Assembly (NCBI GenBank): GCA_003142035.1 | Contig: PLOF01000055.1 | Coordinates: 5,262 to 55,096 of the forward strand | Direction of reading: 5' to 3' | Source: Candidatus Dormiibacterota bacterium | GTDB taxonomy: Bacteria > Chloroflexota > Dormibacteria > Aeolococcales > Aeolococcaceae | Length of the DNA stretch: 49,835 nucleotides | Part shown: positions 23,353 to 31,886 of the stretch, in pieces | How the letters are laid out: every line of letters starts with the position of its first letter | How positions within the stretch are numbered: position 1 is the first letter of the stretch | Position numbers and translations under genes: made by a program | Notes under the pieces: model-generated | The model's database searches: none | Told to the model about the DNA's origin: nothing | The model's input: only the letters and a program-made list of their open reading frames with translations

Positions 23353-26141
23353 TGACCGTCGAGTTCGTCTCCTTCGATCTCGAGACCACCGGGCTGTCGC
23401 CCAAGAGCGAGCGGGTCATCGAGATCGGGGCCGTCCGTTTCCGACAGGACGGGGTGCCCATCCGCGAGCTTCAGCTCCTGGTCGACCCGGGCATCGCGGT
23501 GCCGCTGCCGGTGCAGCGGCTGACCGGTATCACGAGCGCCGATCTGGCCGGCCAGCCGTCCCCGCTCGAGGCCATGGTCCAGCTCGCCGAGTTCTGCGAG
23601 GATGCCGAGCTGGTCGGCCACGGGACCGCCTTTGACCTCGCCTTCTGCAGCCAGCTCCTCCCCGATACCTTTGGTCGGAGAGTGGCGATGGACACGCTCG
23701 AGCTCGGGCGCATCCTGCTGCCGCTCGCCGCCAGCCACAACCTCGGGGCACTGGGCCGTCAGCTCGGGCTCCATCACGAACGTCCCCACCGCGCCCTGAG
23801 TGACGCGCAGGCGACCGCGGAGCTGTTCCGATGGCTGCTGGTGGAGGCCGCCTCCCTGCGGCGGTCGACCTTCTCGGAGATGTATCGCGTGGCCGCCCAG
23901 GCGGGGACGTCGCTCGGGCACTTCTTCGACCTCGCCGTGGCCGAGCGGGGCGCGCACCCCGAACTGGAGGACGGCCCCCACCCGGGCCGCCAGGGCCTGG
24001 CGGCGGCGCCGGGTCGAGCTGCGGGAGCGGCGGACCCCGGCACCTCCGGCGCCGGGGATCCCATTCGGAGCGAGCGCGACTCGCTTCTCTTCGGGCCCCT
24101 GGCCGACGCCGCCGTTGCCCTGATCGGTCCCGGCGGCCCGCTTGCGGAGCGCCCGGGTTACGAGTATCGGGAGCCCCAGGAGCAGATGGCACGGGCCGTC
24201 GCTCAGAGCCTGGAGCGCGGCGGACGCCTCCTCGTCGAGGCGGGAACGGGGGTGGGGAAGACGCTTGGCTACCTCGCCCCGCTCGCCATCTGGATCGAGC
24301 GGGGCCGCGGCCGGGCGGTGGTCGCGACCCACACCATCACCCTCCAGGAGCAGCTCGCCGCGCGAGAGCTGCCCGCCCTGCAGCCTCATCTTCCTCGCCC
24401 GCTCGGATGGGCGATGCTCAAGGGTCGCAGCCACTACATCAGCCTGCGGCGTTTCCAGCGCCACCTCCGCCGCGGCGACATCGGCCCCCGCGGGGCGGAC
24501 CTCGACGTCATCAGGTTCAAGCTCAAACTGCTGCGCTGGCTCGACCTGACCCGCACCGGCGACCGGGTGGAGCTGCACCTGGGAGCCTCGGAGCGCGAGC
24601 TCTGGCGCGCCGTCGAATCGACCGGGGATGACTGCCTGGGCGGCGCCTGCGCCAACTGGGCCAATGGCGCATGCCACATGGTCGCCGCGCGCCGGACGGC
24701 GGCGACGGCCGAGCTGGTGGTGACCAACCATGCCCTCCTGCTGAGCGACGAGTCCGCGTCAGGGCACCTGCTCGGGGATTACTCGGCGCTCGTCGTCGAC
24801 GAGGCCCATCACCTCGAGGAGCAGGCCACTCAGGCGGGCGGGCACCGGCTCCGGAGCGCGGATGTCCTCCGGGCCCTCGATCGCCTCCCCGAGGTCCTGG
24901 ACGCCGGTCTGGCGAGTGCCCTGGAGGCCTGCCGCGACGCCGCCAACGGGCTCTTCGGGGAGGCCAAGGGGCTGCTCGCCGAGCGCCTCGGCGGGGGAGG
25001 AGGGGCGCCGACCGGGAGCCTGAGCGTGACCGACGACCTGCTCGTCGAGCCACGGCTTCAGCCCCTGGTGCGCAACGCCCATCACGCTGTCTCCGTCCTC
25101 CGCCGGGCTGCCGAGGCGCTCCGCGCGGCGGGCCCGGCCTGCCTCCAGACGGATCTTCTCCCCCAGCCGGATCGAGAGGCGGAGGAGCTGGCGCTGGCGG
25201 CGTCCGCCCTCGAGGGGTCGGCGGGCGCCATCAACGACGTCCTCCTGCAGCGGCGGGAGGGACACGTCGCCTGGATGGAGCTCCGCGCCGAGCAGGCGGA
25301 GCTGCGCGACGCGCCGGTGGCGGCGGGAAGCGCCCTCGGGGAGGGGCTCCTGGACGCGGCCCGCACCGTGGTGCTGACGTCGGCCACCCTCGCCATCGCC
25401 GGGGACTTCGGGTTCATCCGGGAGCGGCTCGGGCTGGGGGCGCGCACCGAGGAGCTGGCGCTCGAGTCACCGTTCGACTACCTGACCCAGGCCCTCTGCA
25501 TCGTGGTCACCGACATCCCTCCCTACGACGACCCCGAGTACGAGCAGGCGCTCGCGACCATCACCGCCGGGATCGGGCGGCGGCTGGGCGGCCGCACCCT
25601 CGGCCTCTTCACGGGGTACGGGGCGCTCCGGCGCGTCCGCGATCTGGTCGGCCGGCGGCTTGCCGGCAGCCAGATCTCCGTCGTCGCCCAGGGCCTCGAC
25701 GGGACCCGGCGCCAGCTCCTGGCGTCCTTCGTCGAGAACCCGCGCACCGTGCTGCTCGGCACCAACACCTTCTGGGAGGGGATCGATGTCCCCGGCGACG
25801 CCCTCCAGTGCGTGATCATCGCCAAGCTCCCCTTCGCCGTCCCCACCGACCCGCTGGTCCGCGCTCGCACCGCTGAGCTGCGCGATCCCTTCGGGAGCTA
25901 TGTGCTCCCCGAGGCGGTCATCCGGTTGCGTCAGGGATTCGGCCGGCTGATCCGTTCGGGCACCGATCGGGGCGTGGTGGTGATCGCCGACTCCCGCCTC
26001 CAGACCCGGGACTACGCGCGGCGCTTCCTGGCGGCGCTGCCGCCTGCCACGGTGGCACGCGAGCCGGTGTCCGGCGTGGTCGGGCGGGTCACCGAATTCA
26101 TCGGCGGGACGCTCGATGGCGGAGAATCCACCCCATGGTGA
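23352..26141 (+). CDS. dinG: DnaQ-like exonuclease fused to DinG/XPD-type helicase
   Basis: This 929-residue protein carries an N-terminal 3'-5' exonuclease (DEDDh) with FDLETTG (Asp9, Glu11), HGTAFDLAF and HRALSDAQAT, then a superfamily 2 helicase. Walker A is EAGTGVGKT (Lys303), DEAH is at 483-486, and motif VI reads RLRQGFGRLIRSGTDRG. In the iron-sulfur region only Cys428, Cys433 and Cys441 are seen; the expected first Cys is Ser364 in KGRSHYISLRRF. The B. subtilis-type DinG has the same exonuclease-helicase layout but may lack helicase activity. ATG at 23352 shares one base with the plsC stop; the frame is open far upstream, but that part overlaps plsC and cmk. Confidence 0.92.
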   Translation: MTVEFVSFDLETTGLSPKSERVIEIGAVRFRQDGVPIRELQLLVDPGIAVPLPVQRLTGITSADLAGQPSPLEAMVQLAEFCEDAELVGHGTAFDLAFCSQLLPDTFGRRVAMDTLELGRILLPLAASHNLGALGRQLGLHHERPHRALSDAQATAELFRWLLVEAASLRRSTFSEMYRVAAQAGTSLGHFFDLAVAERGAHPELEDGPHPGRQGLAAAPGRAAGAADPGTSGAGDPIRSERDSLLFGPLADAAVALIGPGGPLAERPGYEYREPQEQMARAVAQSLERGGRLLVEAGTGVGKTLGYLAPLAIWIERGRGRAVVATHTITLQEQLAARELPALQPHLPRPLGWAMLKGRSHYISLRRFQRHLRRGDIGPRGADLDVIRFKLKLLRWLDLTRTGDRVELHLGASERELWRAVESTGDDCLGGACANWANGACHMVAARRTAATAELVVTNHALLLSDESASGHLLGDYSALVVDEAHHLEEQATQAGGHRLRSADVLRALDRLPEVLDAGLASALEACRDAANGLFGEAKGLLAERLGGGGGAPTGSLSVTDDLLVEPRLQPLVRNAHHAVSVLRRAAEALRAAGPACLQTDLLPQPDREAEELALAASALEGSAGAINDVLLQRREGHVAWMELRAEQAELRDAPVAAGSALGEGLLDAARTVVLTSATLAIAGDFGFIRERLGLGARTEELALESPFDYLTQALCIVVTDIPPYDDPEYEQALATITAGIGRRLGGRTLGLFTGYGALRRVRDLVGRRLAGSQISVVAQGLDGTRRQLLASFVENPRTVLLGTNTFWEGIDVPGDALQCVIIAKLPFAVPTDPLVRARTAELRDPFGSYVLPEAVIRLRQGFGRLIRSGTDRGVVVIADSRLQTRDYARRFLAALPPATVAREPVSGVVGRVTEFIGGTLDGGESTPW

Positions 26142-27061
26142 AGACCGAGCCCTCTCCGGCCATGACCACGGACGTCGCCCCACGAAGTGACATCGTGGTC
26201 GCGCTCGCCCAGCTGGCACCCCGGCTGGGCGATGTCGCCGCCAACGTCACGCGCCATCTGGAGCTGATTGGGACCGCCGTCGCGGGCGGAGCGGACCTCG
26301 TGGTCTTCCCCGAGCTCTCGCTCACCGGGTACTTCCTCAAGGACCTGGTCACCGAGACCGCTCTGCGCCTCGACAGCCCCGAGATCCAGGCCCTCGCCGA
26401 GGCGTCACGGGGCGTGGACGTCGTGGTCGGTTGCATCTTGGAGAGCGACGACCACCGCTTTCACAACGCAGCCCTCTACCTCTCCGGGGGGGCCGTCGTC
26501 CACGTCCATCGCAAGGTTTACCTGCCCACCTACGGCCTCTTCGACGAGGCCCGCGATCTCGCCGCCGGCAACCGGTTCCGAGCCTTCGAGGCTCCGCTCC
26601 GTTCCGCCGGACCGCGCCGTCCCTGGCGAGCGGGCGTGCTCATCTGCGAGGACCTCTGGCACCCGAGCTCCGCGTACCTGCTCGCCCGCGACGGCGTCGA
26701 CCTGATCATCTGCCCGTCGGCCTCCCCGGGCCGCGGCGTCGGGTACGGATCCGAGATCGGAACCGCCCAGAGCTACGACGTGATCACCCGCACTTATGCC
26801 CAGCTCTTCACCGCCTACGTCGTCTACTGCAACCGGGTCGGCTACGAGGACGGCATCAACTTCTGGGGAGGCTCGCGGGTCGTCGACCCCGAGGGACGCT
26901 TGGTCGGCGAGCCGGCCGGCCGCGACGAGGGGATGCCCCTCCACCGCCTCGACCTGGCGGCCCTCCGGCGGGCGCGGATCGCCAACCCGATGCTCCGCGA
27001 CGAACGCCACGACATCGTCGACGCCGAGTGCCACCGCCTGCACCGCCGCGAACGTGACTGA
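26135..27061 (+). CDS. Nitrilase-fold glutaminase subunit of NAD synthetase
   Basis: This 308-residue protein is the glutamine amide-transfer half of glutamine-dependent NAD synthetase as a separate polypeptide. The nitrilase triad is visible: Glu60 in [10 protein letters not shown], Lys127 in [14 protein letters not shown] and Cys171 in ICEDLWHP. It would hydrolyse glutamine and pass ammonia to the synthetase encoded immediately downstream. Its end ([16 protein letters not shown]) looks like the hinge of fused NadE enzymes. ATG 26135 overlaps the dinG stop by 7 bases; ATG 26162 is a possible alternative. The overlap with the next gene is GTGACTGA. Confidence 0.88.
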   Translation: MVKTEPSPAMTTDVAPRSDIVVALAQLAPRLGDVAANVTRHLELIGTAVAGGADLVVFPELSLTGYFLKDLVTETALRLDSPEIQALAEASRGVDVVVGCILESDDHRFHNAALYLSGGAVVHVHRKVYLPTYGLFDEARDLAAGNRFRAFEAPLRSAGPRRPWRAGVLICEDLWHPSSAYLLARDGVDLIICPSASPGRGVGYGSEIGTAQSYDVITRTYAQLFTAYVVYCNRVGYEDGINFWGGSRVVDPEGRLVGEPAGRDEGMPLHRLDLAALRRARIANPMLRDERHDIVDAECHRLHRRERD

Positions 27062-27914
27062 GACCGCGGACGGACTGAGCCGCCGCGACGCGGCGGACGC
27101 GCTGACCGTCGACTGCCCCCTGGTCACGGAGATCCTGACCGGATTTGTCCGCGAAGAGGTGCGCAAGGTGGGCTTCGAGCGCGGCGTGGTCGGGCTTTCC
27201 GGCGGCATCGACTCCGCGCTCACCCTGGCCGTGGTCTGCCGGGCCCTCGGCCCGGACAATGCGATTCCGGTGTTCATGCCGTACCGGGCGAGCAGCCCCG
27301 CGTCGGAGCGCGACGCCCGCCTGGTCGCCGCCCAGCTGGGCACCACCCCGCTGGTGGTCGACATCTCCCCCCAGATCGACGCCTACTTCGAGCGCAATCC
27401 CGACGCCGACCGCAACCGTCGCGGCAACAAGATGGCCCGGGAGCGGATGTCCATCCTCTACGACCTCTCGCTGGCGCGGACGGCGCTGGTGATCGGGACC
27501 TCCAACAAGACCGAGCTGCTGCTCGGCTACGGGACCATCCACGGCGACATGGCCCACGCCCTCAACCCGCTCGGCGACCTCTACAAGACCCAGATCTTCG
27601 CCCTCGCACGGTACCTAGAACTGCCCGCCGCGGTGATCGAGAAGGCCCCCTCCGCCGACCTCTGGGAGGGCCAGTCGGACGAGGACGAGCTGGGCTTCGA
27701 GTACGCCGCGGTCGACCAGCTGCTCCACCAGATGATCGACGAGCGCCGCACTCGGGCCGAGCTGCACGCCTCCGGCTTCGACGACGCCTTCGTCAAGCTG
27801 ATCCACCGCCGGGTCCGGGACAGCCAGTACAAGCGCCGGCCACCGCTCATCGCCAAGCTCTCCAACCGGACCATCGACCGCGACTTCCGCTACCCCCGCG
27901 ACTGGGGCCGCTGA
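27054..27914 (+). CDS. nadE: NAD synthetase, ammonia-using catalytic half
   Basis: This enzyme amidates nicotinic acid adenine dinucleotide to NAD with ATP. The 286-residue protein has the ATP-pyrophosphatase P-loop SGGIDS at 49-54, [40 protein letters not shown] and the C-terminal [17 protein letters not shown]. Its partner glutaminase is the gene before it; together the two (308 + 286) equal a usual fused enzyme. The start is GTG at 27054, eight bases inside the previous gene. rsmI follows after 26 bases. Confidence 0.92.
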   Translation: MTETADGLSRRDAADALTVDCPLVTEILTGFVREEVRKVGFERGVVGLSGGIDSALTLAVVCRALGPDNAIPVFMPYRASSPASERDARLVAAQLGTTPLVVDISPQIDAYFERNPDADRNRRGNKMARERMSILYDLSLARTALVIGTSNKTELLLGYGTIHGDMAHALNPLGDLYKTQIFALARYLELPAAVIEKAPSADLWEGQSDEDELGFEYAAVDQLLHQMIDERRTRAELHASGFDDAFVKLIHRRVRDSQYKRRPPLIAKLSNRTIDRDFRYPRDWGR

Positions 27915-27930
27915 CGAACACGGAAACCCC

Positions 27931-27938
27931 GGAGGGGG
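27931..27938 (+). promoter_or_regulatory. Shine-Dalgarno that fixes a CTG start for rsmI
   Basis: GGAGGGGG lies so that its GGAGG core is 5 bases before CTG 27941. It is one of the strongest ribosome-binding sites in the window. No ATG, GTG or TTG in the rsmI frame stands between this site and the nadE stop, which points to CTG as the start. Confidence 0.6.
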
Positions 27939-27940
27939 CC

Positions 27941-28603
27941 CTGCTCACGGTCCTCGCCACGCCGATCGGCAACCTGGAGGACGTCAGCCGGCGCGCCGAA
28001 CGTGCGCTGCGCGAATGCGACGCCGTGGTCGCCGAGGACACCCGCCGCACCCGCATCCTGATGCGCTCGCTGGGCATCGAGCGGCCGGTGATATCGCTGC
28101 CCGCCTTCGACGAGGAGCGCCGGATCCCCGCCCTGCTGGCCAGGCTGGAGGCGGGTCAGCGCCTCACCCTCTGCTCCGACGCGGGCACGCCCGCGGTCAG
28201 TGACCCAGGCAGCCGGCTGGTCGCCGCCGCCCACCGGGCCGGGATCACGGTCACCGTGGTCCCGGGACCGAGCGCGGTCACCGCCGCGGTGAGCGGCAGC
28301 GGCCTGGGCGGGGGCGGTGGCTTCGTCTTCCTGGGTTTCCCGCCACGCTCCCCCGGCAAGTTGCGCCGCAAGGTCGAGGCGGCCCTCGGGCTGGGTGTGC
28401 CGGTGGTCCTCTTCGAGGCCGCCAACCGCCTGGCCAAGACCCTGGAGCTGATTGAGCCCCTCCTCGGCGACCGAGCGGTCGTGGTGGCCCGGGAATTGAC
28501 TAAAGTCCACGAGACCTTCCACCGCGGCACCGCCCGGGAGCTGGCCGAGGAGCTTCGCCGGGAGCCCCCACGGGGCGAGTGCACAGTCGTGATCGGGACA
28601 TGA
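27941..28603 (+). CDS. rsmI: 16S rRNA (cytidine-1402 2'-O) methyltransferase
   Basis: RsmI methylates C1402 of 16S rRNA with S-adenosylmethionine. The 220-residue protein starts L-L-T-V-L-ATPIGNLEDVSRRA, exactly the N-terminus of the family, followed by VAEDTRRTR, SDAGTPAVSDPG and FLGFPPRS. The first in-frame standard start codon is GTG at 28025, but that would delete the first 28 conserved residues, including the TPIGNLED motif. CTG at 27941, 5 bases after a GGAGG, is therefore the best start; CTG 27911 overlapping the nadE stop is an alternative. The end overlaps metG as ATGA. Confidence 0.85.
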   Translation: MLTVLATPIGNLEDVSRRAERALRECDAVVAEDTRRTRILMRSLGIERPVISLPAFDEERRIPALLARLEAGQRLTLCSDAGTPAVSDPGSRLVAAAHRAGITVTVVPGPSAVTAAVSGSGLGGGGGFVFLGFPPRSPGKLRRKVEAALGLGVPVVLFEAANRLAKTLELIEPLLGDRAVVVARELTKVHETFHRGTARELAEELRREPPRGECTVVIGT

Positions 28604-30141
28604 GCAGCACCTTCTACGTCACCGCCGCCATCGACTATGTCAATGGCGACCCACACCTCGGCCACGTCTACGAGAAGGTCGCCTGCGACGTGCTCGCCCG
28701 CCATCACCGGCTGCGCGGCGATGACGTCCGCTTCACGGTCGGGACCGACGAGCACAGCCAGTCGGTGCTCCGGGCCGCCCGGGATCGCGGGGTCAGCCCC
28801 GAGGAGTTCGTGGCCGCTCAGGCGGAGAGGTACCGCTCCCTCTGGGCGTCGCTGGACATCGACTACACGGCCTTCGTGCGCACGAGCAGCGACGCCAACC
28901 GGCGCAGCACCGAACGCCTGATGCAGGCCGTCCACGACGCCGGGTTCATCTACAAGGGCTGGTACCGCGCCTGGCTCTGCCCCTCCTGCGAGCGCTACTA
29001 CTCCGACAAGGAGCTGGTCGCGGAGCTGTGCCCGGTTCACGAGCGCCCGGTCGAGCTGGTGGAGGAGGACAACTACTTCCTCCGTCTGAGCGACTTCCAG
29101 GACCGTCTCCTCGAATACCTGGAGAAGCACCCCGGCTTCCTGGTCCCCGAGTCGCGGCGGAACGAGATCCTCCAGCTCATCCGGGGGGGGCTGGAGGACG
29201 TCAGCATCTCCCGCGGCTTCTCGGACTGGGGCTTCCCGCTCCCCTTCGACCCCTCCCAGGTGGTCTACGTCTGGTTCGACGCGCTGATCGCCTACCTCAC
29301 CGGGGTCGGCTACGCCTCCGACGACGAGGAGTTCGCGCGCTTCTGGCCGGCCGACGTCCACGTCATCGGCAAGGACATCACCCGCTTCCACGCGGTGATG
29401 TGGCCGGCGATGCTGATGGCCGCCGGCATCCCGCTCCCTCAGCGGGTGCACGCCCACGGCTTCATGACCCTGGGCGGCGAGAAGATGAGCAAGACTCGCG
29501 GCGTCTTCGTCGAGCCCACCGCTCTGGTGACGCAGTTCGGCAGCGACGCGGTGCGCTACGTGCTGATGGCCGAGATCCCCTTCGACCGCGACGGCGACTT
29601 CTCGATGGAGAGCTTCGTCGACCGCTACAACGCCGACCTCGCCAACGACTACGGCAACCTGGTGTCGCGTACCGAGAAGATGGTCCAGCGCTACTTCGAT
29701 GCCCGCATGCCCGGGCGGGGAGGGGAGGAGCCGATCGACGCCGATCTGCGCCGGCTCGCCGCCGCCGTGGTGCCCGCGTACGACCAGGCCATGGAGGGCC
29801 TCGATTTCACCGCGGCCCTCGCGGCGGTCAAGAAGCTCGTGGCCCGGGCCAACAAGTACATCGAGGAGACCGCCCCCTGGAAGCTCCGCAGCGCGGAGGA
29901 TGACCGGCTCGGCACCGTCTGCGCCGAGCTGCTCGAGGCGGTGCGGGTGAGCACCCTGCTGCTGCACCCCTTCATCCCCCGGGCCACCGCTCAGGTCGCG
30001 ACCGACCTGGGCATCGAGCTGGGCGGCGACCGGAGCCGGGCCGTTCGGGCGTGGCCGGAGCTGCACGGGGGGGATCCGGTCGGGGTGGGCGAGATCCTCT
30101 TCCCCCGATTGGATCGTGAGGCGATCCTGGGCGGGAGATGA
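28600..30141 (+). CDS. metG: Methionyl-tRNA synthetase
   Basis: This enzyme charges tRNA-Met, including initiator. The 513-residue protein is class I: PHLGH at 18-22 (HIGH) and KMSKT at 295-299. The zinc knuckle is present as CPSCERYY and ELCPVH, the pattern of one-knuckle MetRS. The anticodon-binding helix bundle follows, with the NDYGNLVSRT motif near residue 350. There is no C-terminal EMAP-like domain; the protein stops at about the core length. The ATG at 28600 overlaps rsmI; metG-tatD-ksgA is a typical Gram-positive order. Confidence 0.96.
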   Translation: MSSTFYVTAAIDYVNGDPHLGHVYEKVACDVLARHHRLRGDDVRFTVGTDEHSQSVLRAARDRGVSPEEFVAAQAERYRSLWASLDIDYTAFVRTSSDANRRSTERLMQAVHDAGFIYKGWYRAWLCPSCERYYSDKELVAELCPVHERPVELVEEDNYFLRLSDFQDRLLEYLEKHPGFLVPESRRNEILQLIRGGLEDVSISRGFSDWGFPLPFDPSQVVYVWFDALIAYLTGVGYASDDEEFARFWPADVHVIGKDITRFHAVMWPAMLMAAGIPLPQRVHAHGFMTLGGEKMSKTRGVFVEPTALVTQFGSDAVRYVLMAEIPFDRDGDFSMESFVDRYNADLANDYGNLVSRTEKMVQRYFDARMPGRGGEEPIDADLRRLAAAVVPAYDQAMEGLDFTAALAAVKKLVARANKYIEETAPWKLRSAEDDRLGTVCAELLEAVRVSTLLLHPFIPRATAQVATDLGIELGGDRSRAVRAWPELHGGDPVGVGEILFPRLDREAILGGR

Positions 30142-30977
30142 GCGAGCTGCGCCCCGCCGCCGCGAGCCACACACCCCTCGTCGACAGCCACTGCCACCTC
30201 CAGATCCTCGCCGAGCGCGACGGATTGGCCGGCGTCGAGCGGGCGCTGGAGCAGGCGGTGGGCGCGGGGGTGGTGCAGATCGTCTGCCCGGGCCTCAACC
30301 TCGAGGACAGTGACCGTTGCCGGGAGGTCGCGGAGGCGTATCCGGGGGTGTTCTTCACCGTCGGCTGGCACCCCCATGAGCCGGCCGCCCCCGATCGAGC
30401 CCAGCTCGACGCGCTCGATCAGCTGCTCCGGCACCCGCGCGCGGTGGGCGTCGGTGAGGTGGGGCTCGACCAGTACTGGCGACCGGGGTACCACGAGACG
30501 TCGCTGCAGGTGCAGCAGGCCGCTCTTCATCAGATGCTGGAATTGGCGCGTGCCCACTCCCTGCCCGTGGTCATCCACGATCGTGACAGCCACGCCGAGG
30601 TGCTCGCGGCGGTGGATGCGGTCCCCGGTGTCCGGGGCGTCATGCACAGCTACACCGGCGATCCGGCGCACGCGCGGAGCTGCCGGAAGCGCGGCTTCCT
30701 GCTCTCCTTCTCGGGGATGGTGACCTTTCCCCGCAGCGAGGGCATCCAGGCCGCGGCTCGCGAGGTCGACGCTGACGGGTATCTGGTGGAGACCGACTCG
30801 CCCTTCCTCGCGCCCGTGCCCCACCGGGGGCAGCCCAACACCCCCGCCTTCGTGGCAGCCACCGCGGCAGCGGTGGCGCGGCTGCGCGATGTCGACCTGG
30901 CCGAGGTGGCGGCGGAGACCACCGCCAGCGCGCGACGTCTCTTCGCCCTCCCCGCGGACGACCTCCTCCGTGGCTGA
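30138..30977 (+). CDS. tatD: TatD family metal-dependent hydrolase
   Basis: TatD proteins are TIM-barrel metallohydrolases with DNase or 3'-5' exonuclease activity. The 279-residue protein has the N-terminal metal motif DSHCHL, GWHPHE, GEVGLDQYW, VIHDRD, MHSYTGD (usual HCFSG) and ETDSPFLAPVPHRG. Metal-ligand His, Glu and Asp are all in place. ATG overlaps the metG stop by 4 bases; the following gap to ksgA is 45 bases. Confidence 0.93.
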   Translation: MSELRPAAASHTPLVDSHCHLQILAERDGLAGVERALEQAVGAGVVQIVCPGLNLEDSDRCREVAEAYPGVFFTVGWHPHEPAAPDRAQLDALDQLLRHPRAVGVGEVGLDQYWRPGYHETSLQVQQAALHQMLELARAHSLPVVIHDRDSHAEVLAAVDAVPGVRGVMHSYTGDPAHARSCRKRGFLLSFSGMVTFPRSEGIQAAAREVDADGYLVETDSPFLAPVPHRGQPNTPAFVAATAAAVARLRDVDLAEVAAETTASARRLFALPADDLLRG

Positions 30978-31022
30978 CCGGAAGACGCGTCTCGCGGGAG
31001 CCGGGCCGCTCCGCGTCCGGAG

Positions 31023-31886
31023 ATGGAAGGGGTGAGCGCGGTCACCCGCCCGCTCGATCTCACCGACCCGGGAACGGTGACCAGGGTGGCCCGCCAGGCC
31101 GGGCTCTTCGCCAAGCGCCGGCTCGGCCAGCACTTCCTGGTGGATCGGGGCGCGCTCGAAGCCATCGTGGAGGCGCTGGACCCCTCGGCCGATGACACCG
31201 TCTGGGAGATAGGGCCGGGGATCGGGGTGCTGACCGCCGAGCTGGCGCAGCGGGCCAGGCGCGTGGTCGCGGTGGACCTGGACCCCGCCTGCATCCGGGC
31301 CGCCAGGGTGACCCTCCGCGGGCTCGCCAACGTCGAGCTGATCGAGGGGGACGCGCTGCGATCGGACGCGGCCACGCTCGGCCTCCCCGACGACCATCTC
31401 GCCGCCGGCAACCTCCCCTACAACCTCACCGGCGCTTTGCTCGGCCACCTCTTCGAGGCGCCGATGCCTCCGCGACGCGCGGTCTTCCTGGTCCAGCGCG
31501 AGGTCGCCGCCCGGATCGCCTCGCCCCCCGGGGGGTGGAGCCTGGCCACGGTGGCGGTGCGTTCGATCGCGGACGTCGAACGGGTTCGGGACGTGCCGCC
31601 GGCGAGCTTCATGCCCGAACCGGCGGTGGCGTCGAGCATCATTCGCATGCATCCCGCCCGGCTGATGCCCGAGGCGGAGAGGAGAGAGGTGCTCCGACTG
31701 GCTCGCGCCGCCTTCCAGCTGCGTCGCAAGACCCTCCGCCACGGCCTGGGCCGAGCCCTGGGCGACCGCGCCGACCTGGTCGAGGCGGTGCTGGCCCACT
31801 GCGGCGTGGACCCGGGGCGCCGGCCGGAGACGCTCGATCTCGACGAATGGCGCTGCCTGGCCCGAGCCGCGGGGGAGATGGGATGA
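31023..31886 (+). CDS. ksgA: 16S rRNA dimethyladenosine transferase RsmA/KsgA
   Basis: KsgA dimethylates A1518 and A1519 of 16S rRNA at the 3' end of the 30S subunit. The 287-residue protein has AKRRLGQHFLVD, the SAM motif EIGPGIGVLTAEL, the catalytic NLPYN at about 130-134, and the C-terminal domain FQLRRKTLRHGL. The first 25 residues are an extra leader before the conserved part. GTG at 31032 is an alternative start. It overlaps the MFS gene by 4 bases (ATGA). Confidence 0.93.
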   Translation: MEGVSAVTRPLDLTDPGTVTRVARQAGLFAKRRLGQHFLVDRGALEAIVEALDPSADDTVWEIGPGIGVLTAELAQRARRVVAVDLDPACIRAARVTLRGLANVELIEGDALRSDAATLGLPDDHLAAGNLPYNLTGALLGHLFEAPMPPRRAVFLVQREVAARIASPPGGWSLATVAVRSIADVERVRDVPPASFMPEPAVASSIIRMHPARLMPEAERREVLRLARAAFQLRRKTLRHGLGRALGDRADLVEAVLAHCGVDPGRRPETLDLDEWRCLARAAGEMG

